Assembly: GCA_013397115.1 (NCBI GenBank)
Contig: VWZW01006880.1
Coordinates: forward strand, 105,264 to 169,263
Reading direction: 5' to 3'
Origin: Edolisoma coerulescens
Taxonomy: Eukaryota > Chordata > Aves > Passeriformes > Campephagidae
Length of the DNA: 64,000 nt
The notes below the pieces were generated by a model. That model had not been told where the DNA came from and searched no databases. It saw nothing but the letters and a program-made list of their open reading frames with translations. Of this stretch, positions 49,964 to 61,181 are shown piece after piece. The translations under genes were made by a program, and so were the position numbers. Numbering within the stretch: position 1 is the first letter of the stretch; every line of letters starts with the position of its first letter.

Positions 49964-50110
49964 NNNNNNNNNNNNNNNNNNNNNNNNNNNNNNNNNNNNN
50001 NNNNNNNNNNNNNNNNNNNNNNNNNNNNNNNNNNNNNNNNNNNNNNNNNNNNNNNNNNNNNNNNNNNNNNNNNNNNNNNNNNNNNNNNNNNNNNNNNNNN
50101 NNNNNNNNNN
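49964..50110. other. Assembly gap (N run) in the NSD3 CpG island
   Basis: A run of 147 N flanked on both sides by very GC-rich sequence. It probably removes the first exon of NSD3 and its donor. Confidence 0.95.
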
Positions 50111-50290
50111 CCCCGCCGAGCGCCTCCGCCTCCGCCCGCCCCCCGCCGCCGCCGCACTGCGCAGCCGCGCGCGCACGCGCCGCCGTCGCCCATTGGCCGC
50201 TCGGGCGGTGCCCGGCGCGAGGCACCACGGGAGATGTAGTTCGGGCAGAGAGCCCCGGGGGAGCCGGGGCGGAGAGGCCTGGGCGGGACC
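50111..50290 (-). promoter_or_regulatory. NSD3: NSD3 promoter region
   Basis: CpG-dense sequence with a CCAAT box in inverted form (ATTGG, 50192-50196), which reads CCAAT on the NSD3 strand, and a ZNF143-like site at 50221-50241. No TATA box. The assignment follows from position upstream of NSD3 and composition. Confidence 0.55.
50221..50241 (-). promoter_or_regulatory. ZNF143/STAF-like binding site
   Basis: Minus strand GAACTACATCTCCCGTGGTG fits the ACTACANNTCCCANNATGC consensus except in the fifth to seventh bases after TCCC. Such sites are common in vertebrate CpG-island promoters. The match is by eye. Confidence 0.5.
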
Positions 50291-51324
50291 CGTGTCCATC
50301 TCTGGGCTCCTCGGGCAGGGGAGACGAGACACGGGGCTGCTCTGGGAATAGCGGTAATAAAGGAGATGTAAAAAGTGATTCTGCTCCTCACTTTAGGGAC
50401 CTTCCTAAAGGCCCTTGCACAGCGCAGAACATCCATAGATCAGTCTCCTCAGGAACACGAGTGTCTCCCCTCATTCCCACAGGAAAAAACTCTTCTAGAC
50501 ATAATCTAAATGTGTTTAAATCAAACTTTTGTACTGGGATCTCTGGCAGCAGACTCAGGAGCTCTGTCCTTTTTTTCACCCATCATACCCCATTTTATTT
50601 TCTACTTTTAAAAATACTGTTCGTCTGTTTGGGCATTCATTAGCCAAAGGGTTCCAGACCCTTTTTTCACTGGGGCAACAAAATGTTTTTCCCCCCCCTA
50701 GTCTCTCAAAACCAGGTAGTATTTCATGGAATCTCAGAATGGCTCGGGTTGGAAGGGACCTTAAAATTATTTCAAGGGGTGAAGTTGCCTGCCACCTGCT
50801 GAGAATGTTTCTCCAGCTGTCAGTGTGTCCCACCCGCTCCTCAGACACACAGGACTGGAGTGTTCGTCTCACACGCCAGGGCTTGAATCTCCCCTCTGAC
50901 ACCTCACCCCACGCAAAGCCCAGAGGAGCACAGAGGATTTCTGCTCTGCTGTGTCCCGTCACACACAGAGCTGCTCCCGAGGGGGGTTGTGCTCTCTCTG
51001 GGTTCTGTATGGAGAGCGACTATTGCCCCGGGCCTGGAGTGACAGGACAGGGGGAACGGCTTCGCTGCCAGAGCAACCTTGGGAAGAACTCTTCCCTGTG
51101 GGGGTGGGGAGGCCCCGGCACAGGTGCTCCGGGAGGCTGTGGCTGCCCCGCCCCTGGAAGTGCCCGAGGCCAGGCTGGACGGGGGCAGTGGGAGGAGTCC
51201 CTGCGCACGGCAGGGGCGGGGGCTGGGCGCGCTTTAGGGCCCCGGGACGGGGAGCGGTGGGTCCGGCCCCTGCAGGCCCCTGGGCGGCTCCACCGGAGCC
51301 TCCACGGCCGGTCCCGAGCACCCC
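50291..51324. other. Divergent intergenic region NSD3 / LETM2
   Basis: About 1 kb between the two promoters, GC-rich toward LETM2. Apart from the CR1 fragment at 50725-50795 I recognise nothing; the long open frames on the plus strand here reflect high GC content. Confidence 0.6.
50725..50795 (+). repeat. Short CR1 fragment
   Basis: TGGAATCTCAGAATGGCTCG, then GGTTGGAAGGGACCTTAAAA, followed by unrelated sequence; a truncated and diverged copy. Confidence 0.8.
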
Positions 51325-51617
51325 CAGCCACGTGACGTCATGCGCAACTCCCGCGTCTCGCGATGGCGTCACGCATCGGCCCGTGACGTCACAGTTCTCG
51401 CACCCAATCAGCGGCTGTTCCCGAGGGCTCCTCGGGTCAAGCCCCGCCCCACTCCGCTCCCATTGGGCGGGCCCTCAGCAGGACCGGGATTCTGACTTCT
51501 GATTGGCTGATGTTGAAGAGGCGCGGCGCGGCCTGATGGCGTCACGGCGCAGCTACCACGGAGCGGCGCCGGGTCGGAGCGGCGCGCGCGGGGCAGGACG
51601 GGNAGGTGCGGCCGGCC
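51325..51617 (+). promoter_or_regulatory. LETM2: LETM2 promoter with CRE, E-box and CCAAT motifs
   Basis: Two palindromic CRE octamers (TGACGTCA at 51333-51340 and 51384-51391), the first overlapping an E-box CACGTG (51329-51334). CCAAT at 51404-51408 and inverted CCAAT at 51462-51466 and 51502-51506, plus a GC box at 51441-51450. No TATA. The motif spacing (CCAAT boxes 40-60 bases apart) suits NF-Y with CREB/ATF control of a housekeeping-type promoter. One N lies at 51603. Confidence 0.65.
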
Positions 51618-54600
51618 ATGGCCGCCTGCGGCTGTAAGGCGCTGCTGGCCGCGGCCAGGGCCGGGGAAGCCCCGCAGCCCCCGGGCCTGCTCCGCGCGCG
51701 GGGACGGGGTGAGCGCGGGGGCTGCTCGGACCTGGCTCGTCCATCCCGCTCCTGGGGAAGGGGCTTCCGCGAGGCGCTGCGGAGGCTGGGGGGGTTCCCC
51801 CCGGGAGGTGAGGTGCTGGCACGGGACGGGTTCTCGGTGTTTCACCCGTTGCTGAAGGATCAGAATCTCAGCCACAAAATCAGTTTCGCGAGGTTGATTG
51901 CGTGCTGAGAACGTCTTATTTGGGTGTGGTGCCTCGGGGCCTTGCCCTCCCTGCGCTGTTCTTACTGACACAACTCTCCAGTTTCAGAGGCTCCCATCTC
52001 CTCGCGCACTCCAGCCCTCTGTGCTCTCCAGCCACTGCTCTTGTCCAGCTGGTGGATTCCCAGTTAACCTGGGCTTCGAGAGACTCCACACCCCATCCCT
52101 GGCCACGCCGTGCCTGCCTGGGCGCTGCCCTGCCTCGCTCACCTGCCCACACCTTGCACACTTCCAGCTGCCCGCGGCAGCAGCTCCCAGGCGCGTCCCC
52201 GCCCCGCCGAAATCCTGGCAGCCAGGGAGCTAAAACCGTGACAAAGCCGATGGCAGAGGCTCCCGCAGGGAAAAGGTCCTTGCGACAGAAAGTTGTGGAC
52301 GAGCTGAAGCATTACTACGATGGATTCCACCTGCTCTGGATTGACACCAAGGTGGCTGCCAGGATGGTGTGGAGGCTGCTGCACGGGCAGGTGCTCACCA
52401 GGAGGGAGAGGCGAAGGGTGAGTGCCACGACACCTGGATCAAGTGGTGCAGTAAGAGGCTTAGCCCCTTCTTTGGACACGTTTTGTGTGTCTGCCTGAGC
52501 GATAATCTCTGGGTAATCTCTGCTGTGCTCTTCTCCGTACAGCTGCTGAGAACTTGTGCAGATCTCTTCCGGCTGGTTCCCTTCCTGGTGTTTGTCATTG
52601 TCCCCTTCATGGAGTTCCTGTTACCTGTGTTCCTGAAGCTCTTCCCTGAAATGCTGCCCTCAACGTTTGAGACGGAGTCAAAAAAGGTTTGTGTCCTCTC
52701 TGAGGCTGTGGAGTGTCCACAGCTCCTCAGAACAGAGGTTCTGAGCTGCTCTCAGCTGTGCAGAGCTGCTGCTGGAAGTGAGGATCAGCCTCACCCAACG
52801 CGTGAGACGTTCCCAGCTTATTCCTGAGCTCAGCGGGAGAGTTGGAAGGCTGTGCTGTGGACAGGGATCAGGAGGGACATGCACAGCAATTCCACTTCCT
52901 CCGTTATATTTTCTAATTTACGATTCTGTGTTTCCCAAATGAAGGAAGAAAAGCAGAAGAAGAAGTTAAATGCAAAGCTGGAGTTAGCCAAGTTCCTGCG
53001 GGAGACCATTGTAGAGATGGCCAAAAGGAACAAAGCAGACACAGGACAAGGGAAACAATTCTCCTCTTACCTGCACGAGGTAGGATGGGCCGTGCTGGGG
53101 ATGGCAGCCGTGGCACCGGCACACCTTTGGTGCTGCTGCTTTGGGCAGGGGGTTTGTACCAGGGCTGGGGAGACGCTTGGCAGCACAGAGCTGCCCTGTC
53201 AGGTGCTGTTCCCTGGGTGCCTCCCTGCTGTGGGAGCTGTGCTCCCAGGAGTTTCCACCACCCCGTGAAACTTCCAGTGGCCGCTCAGTAACAGTTTCAG
53301 TTTGCCTTTTAACTGTATCACCCTGTTCCCCTCAGAGACAGGAATTCCAGCGTGAGGAAGGGGAGGGGGAGGAGATTCCCAAATGGCATCCTGCCCAGGT
53401 TTGTCCCTCTGTGCAGATCCGGCCCAGCGGCCACCGGCCCAGCACGCAGGAGATCCTGCGCTTCTCCAAGCTCTTCGAGGACGAGCTGACCCTGGAGCAC
53501 CTGGAGCGGCCGCAGCTGGTGGCTCTGTGCAAGCTGCTGGAGCTGCAGCCCCTGGGCACCAACAACCTGCTGCGCTTCCAGCTGCTGCTGCGGCTGCGCA
53601 GCATCAAGGCCGACGACGAGGTGAGTGTGAGACGGCACGGAGGAGTCGCCTGGTGCTCGCACGAGGCTCGTGTGCCTGCTCACAAACCCTCCACAGGGCT
53701 GCAGTTTAATGTTGGTGGGAGTCAGATCCTCCCCTTGAGAGATTCCAGAAGGAAACAGGATGAGAGTTCATCTCCCTGCGCCCTCGCAGTCTCTGGGGAG
53801 CTGTAACAAAGGTGGCACTGCAGATACTGTCACTAGAACATGGCATTTTGCAGTCGTGCTAACTTACAAAAAAGGGATGTTTCAGTGTGCAATGGGGTTA
53901 TTTGGAAAATGGAACCAGACTTCCATGTGCAGAGTGGAGGGACAACAGGTAATGGCCGTAAGTTGCAGCAAGGGGAATTTCAACTTGGTAAGAAAAAAAT
54001 TAAAGTCAGTGAGTGGGTAAACAGTGGAAGAGGTTGTCTGGAGGCTGTGAAATCCCCATCCCTAAAGAGGCTCAAAGCACAAATGGAAAATGCTGAGCAA
54101 TTCTTCACAGGAGATTGGACTGGGGACCTCCAGAAGTCTGTTCAGGTGCAACAGGGCCTTGGCCACTCTGTGCCTGGATGGGAACGCTGCTCTTCATTCC
54201 AGATGATTGCCAAGGAAGGGGTCAGTGGCCTGAGCGTGTCGGAGCTGCAGAGCGCCTGCAGGGCCAGAGGGATGCGGTCGCTGGGGCTCTCTGAGGAGCA
54301 GCTGAAGGAGCAGCTTGGGCAGGTGAGTGTGCCCTGGCCTGGGCTGGAGTGGCCGGGTTCCTCGGAGGACAGATTCCAGGCAGTGGTCAGGTACAGCAGG
54401 CACAGCTTCCTGAGAACTCATGCACAAGTTTCCAGCTGGATCCTCACCTGCAGAGCTGAGCTCTAAGGCATGAAGGGTCCCGATGATGTCCTAGACCAAA
54501 GAGAAAACCAGATAGAGCCAGGGCCAGCTAGAAGCAAGGTGGGGTGTATTCCTGACTCCTCAGACCCATTTCTTCTCATTATGGTAACTTAAAACTGTAT

Positions 54601-56088
54601 TAGCCAAACTCAAGATTGCTTTAAGGACAAAGAGTGTTGTATTAATAAATACCCACATAGATCCATTATGAAATAACTTCCCCTTCTGTTCTCTTCCAAC
54701 AGTGGCTGGATCTGCATTTAAAGGAGAACGTTCCTTCTTCCCTCCTCCTGCTTTCCCGTGCCTTGTACTTGATAGACATGAAGCCACAATCTGTTCCCAT
54801 TCCACAGAACAAGGTGAGTTGTTTGAGTAAAACTTTTAGGTTAATAGCTCAACCATTACACATTGTAAAAATGAATGACTGTGACAGGAATCTTGTTTTT
54901 TGATCCTAGAAGTGCACTGAAGTTGTGACTCTGTGTTCTTCTGCAGACAGGTGAAGCTGCTGGAGTGATGACATCCGTGCTTGAAGGTCAGGAGACCCTC
55001 CTGGATCCTGCCCCTGTTGTACAGGGAAGAAAGGTTAGAAATAGCAGGAAAAAGCAGGAAAACATGAGCTGAAATCGTTGGGAATTGGGTGTGACCAAAC
55101 CTTTCCAAAGCCAGACAAAACCGAAGTTTGACACCATGGCACAGAGCACGAGCAGTGTCTGTTCCTGCACTGTGTAGATGTTGCCCCCCAAGAGCCTCAC
55201 AGCTGCGTGTTCTGACTGAAGAGGCAAGGGAAGGGAATGGGGATCTGCTGTGGCACCCCTGCTCCTGCTGCTGGGAGCAGCTGGTTATTCAGTACCATGG
55301 CACTGGCTCCAGCCTGAATTGCTTCAGACCTCAGCCCAGGTACATTTAGCTCAGAGAAGCCAGCTAAAGAGGGCTTGTTTTGAGCCCTCCGACTGAATTT
55401 GGGCTCAGTTGTCCAGGGCAAAATGAGCCAAAGTATCTGGAGTGAGAAAGCCAGAGCATGTGGTTCTCAGCATCACGCTGCACTGAATTCCTTAGATTAG
55501 TCCCAGCTGATAAAAGCAGCAGCAGGAATCAAAGAATATTGTATCAACTGCCAGAAATATTTCCACATAGTCAAACTGCTGGGGAAACAATGGAAATGCC
55601 AGCACAGCTTTCACAGAGTGAGCAGGGAACAGCCTTACTGAGAAGGGAGAAGGGGCTGTGGGGTTTTGCCCTTTCCGAGAGGGTTCTGTGACTCACAGCT
55701 GCTTTTTCCTTAAAGAATGAAGAGTTTGTGTCTCAGCCAACGGAGAAATTGCCATTCTCAGAAGCATCAGTGAAGCCTCCCCCACGAGAGGTGAGCTTGT
55801 CAGAGTTCCTACACTTCCCAAAAGAGATTATTCTTACAGCCAAACTGTGGAAGTTTGTAGTACAGGACGCTGAGCGCCGAGTTCAAGGAGCAGCTGGAGA
55901 AACTGGATGAGAACTGCCCTGAGGGCTCTTCAGTACACAAATACCACACAGTGCATGGGAAGACACCTTCAGAAAAGATTTTGAATTTCAAGAAACATTT
56001 GTACTGCCTAAAATCTGCCCTTTTCTCTTGCCCCTAGACCAAAATGGAAGCGTCCCAGAGCAGCAAGGCCGGTGCCAACGGAGCCTAA
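51618..56088 (+). CDS. LETM2: LETM1 domain-containing protein 2
   Basis: Mitochondrial inner-membrane protein of the LETM1 family, with a ribosome-binding-like domain; the paralogue LETM1 takes part in mitochondrial cation exchange, while the role of LETM2 is poorly known. Exons: 51618-51708, 51990-52417, 52543-52686, 52945-53079, 53417-53620, 54203-54322, 54703-54813, 54947-55033, 55716-55790 and 56038-56088 (TAA). Total 1446 nt, 481 codons plus stop (human about 491 aa). The N-terminus MAACGCKALLAAARAG is Ala/Arg-rich, like a mitochondrial presequence. A conserved LHTSSC precedes the core, which reads LLWIDTKVAARMVWRLLHGQ, then a membrane segment FRLVPFLVFVIVPFMEFLLP, then LERPQLVALCKLLELQPLGT, SELQSACRARGMRSLGLSEE and KENVPSSLLLLSRALYL. 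The tail is short and variable, without an EF-hand. The ATG is in a strong context (GGCCATGG). The exon 1-2 acceptor and exon 5 acceptor are uncertain. Confidence 0.92.
54010..54160 (-). repeat. Probable diverged CR1 fragment in a LETM2 intron
   Basis: AAACAGTGGAAGAGGTTGTC, GAGGCTGTGAAATCCCCATC and CTAAAGAGGCTCAAAGCAC resemble the minus orientation of a CR1 3' region, but with many changes and without the terminal GGAAGGGACC block. Confidence 0.5.
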
Positions 56089-57335
56089 CCTGGAGCCAGC
56101 ACTGGGAGGGAGCAGCTTCCATCTCCACACCTCCTGCAAAGGGAACAGGGATTTCCCAGGAGGCTGCTCTACACAACAAGGATTAGTATCCCTCAGGGGC
56201 CTCTCTCTCTGTCCCAAGCTTGTTAGCAACTAGGCCACTGCTGCCTGGATGGCCCCAGCTTCTCTTTTGCACTGGATCCTTGCCCTGCTACTTTTAACTT
56301 ATGGTGTAAATATGTTAATAACGGTGCTGCTGTCCATGCTGTTCCTGAGCCGGTGTTTGTGCTTAGCAAAGGCAGCTTTTCATGTCAGAATGGCCTGTGC
56401 ACAGAACAAGCAAAGCCTGTTCTGCCGTGTGGAATCCTCTGCAGGAACATCCCCACACACCCAGGGCCAGCAGCTTGTCCTGAGTGTCACAGCTCAGGCT
56501 CTTGGTCCTGGTTGGGGTGGTTTCACCAGTGACCAGCCCACAACGACCCATGTGGCCACAGTTTTACTGAGGAGGGCAACCACAGGGAAGGAAGAGGGGA
56601 GCAGCACTCGGTGCTGTGGTGGAGCTGATCAGAAGGACTTCAGACCTTGCTGGACAGGAGCAGAGCAGTGACAGGAACAGCCTCCACCTGTGAGTGTTTG
56701 CTTCCCCAGCGAGAGCTGTGCAGGTGCCACACACTGTGACAGAATCAGACTTGCACTTTCAGGATCCCTCTGCATCCCGTGAGGGAGCAACCCGGGACCT
56801 GCACACCTCTCCCACGTGTGGAGATCTGGTTAATCCTTACCAGGCTCAGAACACACCCCAAGTGCTCTCCATACTTCGCAAAGCAGCTCCTCGCACGCTC
56901 CAGTGATGACTCAGTTTTTGCCAGACTCTCAGAGGACACTGAAAAGCTGTTTTTAGCATTTGTTAAATTTTTTACTTCTTCCTATGTAAATTCTCAGAAA
57001 TTACTCACATTATGGATTTTAAATATAATAAGTATATTTATACTTACTGTAAAATTAGATTTGGTGCTAAGTAGGAATGAAATGTCTCTTCCGGAGGTCA
57101 GACAGCCTTTAGAACAACCCCACTGAAAGCCAGTTCTCCAAGGTCAGGTGTGAGCAGCACTTTATACCTGAGGCTCAGGCGCCTGCAGCACCTCAGAGCA
57201 GCTGTCAGGTGTCTCCTGTCCCCAGCTCTGTACCTGAACCTCTCCGTGTTCCCCCAGCCCCTCCGCGGTGCTGGATCTGTGTTTAATAAATGGGAGCAAA
57301 TGTTATTTCAATAAAATAACAACACCCTTGCTGTG
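56089..57335 (+). other. LETM2: LETM2 3'UTR with two polyadenylation signals
   Basis: About 1.25 kb from the stop to AATAAA at 57285-57290 and again at 57310-57315. The sequence becomes AT-rich around 56940-57080. No other exon was seen. Confidence 0.75.
57285..57315 (+). terminator. LETM2: LETM2 paired AATAAA polyadenylation signals
   Basis: Two AATAAA hexamers 25 bases apart, followed by a GT-containing stretch. Confidence 0.75.
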
Positions 57336-60300
57336 GAGTCACTGCTGCCTCTTAGCGTGACAATGAGGGAAGGCGTCTCCTCCTGCCGGGTGTTCCAGCC
57401 TGCGACTGCTCCTGCTCCCAAAACCCGCGGAGGGAGAGGAGGAAGCTGCCGGGTGTCGTGGGCGGGATGGAGGCAGAGCCAGCCTGCGCCGGCTGCCGAG
57501 GGAGCAGCACATTCCTCTGCTGAGAGGTTTCACAGATGGAGAGTGAAGAGGGGCTGGCGGGGAGCCTGGACATGGCCCGGACATCGCCTGGGCACCGCCC
57601 TCCCGTGGGCAAGCTCGGGGTGGGCTCCGGTGCCTCCCGCGTCCGGTCCTGCAGCCGGGCAGCCCCCGGACCGCGTCACCCTGCGCGTGTGCGGGGGCTC
57701 GGGCCGTGTCCATTTGCCTCCTGTGTTTTCAATTTAGAAAGACCTGGAAGCTGGGACTCGCTTTTCCTTGGATTTCCCGCGGTGCCCACCAGCCCCACAG
57801 CCGTGTCCAGCCTGAAGCGAGCCCAGGCTGGGACGAAGCCTCCCTCCTGCCAGGGGAGCCGGGCCCTGGAGCAGGCGGGGGGGGGGGACGAACCCGAGGC
57901 ACCCCCGGGCCGCGTACTCACCTCTGAACAAACCCATTTTCAGACCAAAAATCCCCTCCTGCCCCAGCCCTCGCAGGCCCCTGCTGCTGCGGGGCTCTCG
58001 GGGGGCCGTGCCCAGGTCTCGCCTCTGCCGGGCACGTCGGGACCCCCGGCACCTTCCCAGGACCGCTGTGCCCTGCAGGCACGGACGGGAGAGGCAGCAG
58101 TTCTGCTTCACGACCTTCGGAGCGAGGGGAGGAAACGACCCCCGCGGAGCCCCATAAATCACGGGATTCTGTTCTGCGGCGCTGGGCGAATGAAACGCTG
58201 CAGAGATCCAAGGCCGTGTGTGCTTTGGCGTGGGGAGAGCTTTTCCAGCCCCGCCGATGCCAAACACCTTCCAGTCTCCCCTCGGCCTGGAGAACCAGCT
58301 CCTCTGCTGTTTATCCTCCCCCCGGGCACCCTCACGCTGTCGCTGCTCCAGCCTGGAGCCGGGGCTTGTGGCGCCCGTGGCCGCGCCGGGAGCCGGGGAT
58401 TTCTGCGGGATGGGGTCGGGACCGCGTCCTTTGCCAGCCCCAGCCCCGGGCCTCGCGTCAGCCTCTTCCCCAGAAAGCTGCTGGGGAAAGATGCCCCGGT
58501 CAGCACTTTTGGAGGAGATTAGTATTCAGAGGGAAAAGCGGTGATTTAGTGCAGCCCAAGCACAACAAAGGCGGGGATTTACAGCTCCCGGATCCCAGCG
58601 CCACATTCCTGCAGCCCTTCTGCCTCTGCTGTAACGTGTAACAAAGGAGACGGAGCTTCATCCCAGCCTAGAGTAGCGTGGGACAAGGGCTGCGTTGTCA
58701 AACCTTGCATGGAGCAGGATGGGGTGCAGGTGGCAGCGTCCCCGAGGTGTCCCCAGGGCTGGTCCCATCCCACTGCTCCTCACGGAGCCCGCATGGTGCA
58801 GGGCAGGGCCGAGGTTTGGGGGAAGCCACATGCCCTGGCTGCAGCTGCACACATCTGGCTCTGCCTCTGCTCAGCTGTGGGTGGCCAGGGTGGGCTGGAG
58901 CTGGACCCCGGGGTCCTGCTGACCCCACAGCTGCGTGGGACATGGGGGATGGAGGGCAGCTGAGGGGGTCTGGGGGCAGCCCTGGCCCCCAGGCCGGGGG
59001 TGATCGCTCCCCACGCGTCCGCTGAGCCATGCTCCAAGCCGTGGGACCCTGTGCCAAGGTGGAATGGCACAGGAGGCTCCTGCCACGGCTGGCAGTGGGA
59101 CAAAGCCCAGCTCAGCGCTGGCAGAGCAGCCACGTCCTGGGCTGGGGCCAGGAGATTGTCCCATCCCTGCACAGTCCGAGGGCTTTAAAAGGAGAGAGCG
59201 AGGAAGGCGAGGAGCAGAGGAGACAAAGGATGCTGTGAGAGCAAACGTGGTGCCCCACACGCCCCACCTGCTCAGGGGGCTCCTGAGGGCAGCACCTTGA
59301 GATCCTCCATCGCTTTGGAGCCATTTCCCGAGGGACCCTGTCCCGTCCCCCTCCTAAGGGGAGACCCTGGTGCCAGGCAGTGCTGGAGGGGCTCAGGCAC
59401 CCCCTGGGCAGGGGCCCAGCTGGGGCTGCTTTGGTCCTGCAGGTCCCCCACAGCCCTGAGTGGGGCCTGCAGGGTGCTGAGGCCAGTTCTGGGGTATGCC
59501 CATCTCCCGGGCTGCCCGCATGGAGAGGATGCCTTACCGGGAAGAGCAGAGAGGAGCTGAATCTTCCTGCTGGGGTCCCGCATCCAGGGAGCCCTGTCCC
59601 GTCAGCCCCCGTGGTTTCTGCTGGGTGCCAGCCAGGGCAGCACCCCGGGGACCCTCCATGTCCCCAGGGAACGCAGCGGGCACCCGGCTGCACGTGCCCC
59701 TTGCCCAGCCCGGCAGGGAGCACCAGCAGCTCTGCTGCGGCTGCTCTGCTTATTATCATATTTAATTGCCCTCCTGGTAACCCCAGGAAATGAGCGGGAG
59801 ACGGTGAGAGCTGCAGTTTGGGATGATGTAAACACGAACTCCAGCTCTCCCTGTGCCTCGCCAAGCCGGCCCCGGAGAGAGCAGTGATTTATGGAGCCCC
59901 CCAGCCCTGCTCCCCCCACCTGGGCTGCGAGTTTCATCCAGGGCCACAAATTCAACATAAATCACTTGATTAAAAGCTCTACTTAATTTAAAGGGGGTGG
60001 GGGGTGGGCAGAGTGCAGCTGATCGATTTAATTTACACCGGGAAATAGCAACAAAGCAGATGCATTTAAAAAGGCCGGGGAGGCCGGTGATGCTGCAGCT
60101 GCCTCAGCTTAACCATTGCAGGGCTCTGGAGGGGCTGGCAGCCCCTCTCACCCCCCTCCCTCCAGGCACGGTCAGCCGCCCCCCACACCACTGCCCAGGC
60201 CCTGTGGGGTGCAGGGTGCTAGAACACATTTATGGGGTGTGCTGTAGCCCTGAAAATCAGAATTCCCACAGAACCAGCTGCCATCCCGGCTGCTCCCTGA

Positions 60301-60399
60301 GCGTCACCTTCCCAAACTGCTGCTCGGATGAGCTTGAGCACCCAGAGCCCCGAGACCCCCCTCCCCATCGCCCCTCCAGGGACGGGCCGCAGGTGGCAA
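57336..60399. other. GC-rich intergenic region LETM2 / FGFR1
   Basis: Three kilobases between two convergent genes. A plus-strand frame of 328 codons (57536-58522) is open but low in coding character (Pro/Gly/Arg/Ser-rich from GC bias, no recognised domain). Three AT-rich islands between 59740 and 60090 stand out from the GC-rich background. No mobile element was recognised. Confidence 0.6.
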
Positions 60400-60410
60400 A
60401 GTCGCGGTTA

Positions 60411-60590
60411 AAGTCTTTAATAATTACAAGAATTCCAGATTCATTACAGAAGAGTTTACAACAAATAATATTTCTCCGTACAAAGGCAAAATAAACTTTT
60501 CAAGTAACAGCGGCCTGGCTCCAGCGTCTCGACACTAGGGGCAGGGAGGGAGGGGTTACAGGCGGCCCCTGCCCCGGCCAGGGGATGGCC
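60411..60590 (-). other. 3'-end-like segment beside a gap
   Basis: On the minus strand the sequence runs from GC-rich through an AT-rich stretch to ATTAAA (TTTAAT on the plus strand, 60416-60421), the layout of a transcript 3' end. It could be a distal FGFR1 polyadenylation site or the end of another transcript hidden in the gap. Confidence 0.35.
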
Positions 60591-61181
60591 NNNNNNNNNN
60601 NNNNNNNNNNNNNNNNNNNNNNNNNNNNNNNNNNNNNNNNNNNNNNNNNNNNNNNNNNNNNNNNNNNNNNNNNNNNNNNNNNNNNNNNNNNNNNNNNNNN
60701 NNNNNNNNNNNNNNNNNNNNNNNNNNNNNNNNNNNNNNNNNNNNNNNNNNNNNNNNNNNNNNNNNNNNNNNNNNNNNNNNNNNNNNNNNNNNNNNNNNNN
60801 NNNNNNNNNNNNNNNNNNNNNNNNNNNNNNNNNNNNNNNNNNNNNNNNNNNNNNNNNNNNNNNNNNNNNNNNNNNNNNNNNNNNNNNNNNNNNNNNNNNN
60901 NNNNNNNNNNNNNNNNNNNNNNNNNNNNNNNNNNNNNNNNNNNNNNNNNNNNNNNNNNNNNNNNNNNNNNNNNNNNNNNNNNNNNNNNNNNNNNNNNNNN
61001 NNNNNNNNNNNNNNNNNNNNNNNNNNNNNNNNNNNNNNNNNNNNNNNNNNNNNNNNNNNNNNNNNNNNNNNNNNNNNNNNNNNNNNNNNNNNNNNNNNNN
61101 NNNNNNNNNNNNNNNNNNNNNNNNNNNNNNNNNNNNNNNNNNNNNNNNNNNNNNNNNNNNNNNNNNNNNNNNNNNNNNNNN
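60591..61181. other. Assembly gap (N run, 591 bases)
   Basis: Flanked by strongly GC-rich sequence on both sides. A further single N lies at 61315. Confidence 0.95.

Noticed and set aside
49601..50436. Long minus- and plus-strand ORFs running through the N gap at 49964-50110
   Set aside because: The open length is created by N translated as X; flanks are GC-rich promoter sequence.
53401..53416. Separate LETM2 exon ending at the CCCAG|GTTTGT near 53398
   Set aside because: It would leave an intron of under 20 bases before the acceptor at 53416, too short to splice; an alternative acceptor is the simpler reading.
57536..58522. 328-codon plus-strand ORF between LETM2 and FGFR1
   Set aside because: Pro/Gly/Arg/Ser-rich composition expected from GC bias, no recognisable domain, no conserved motif.
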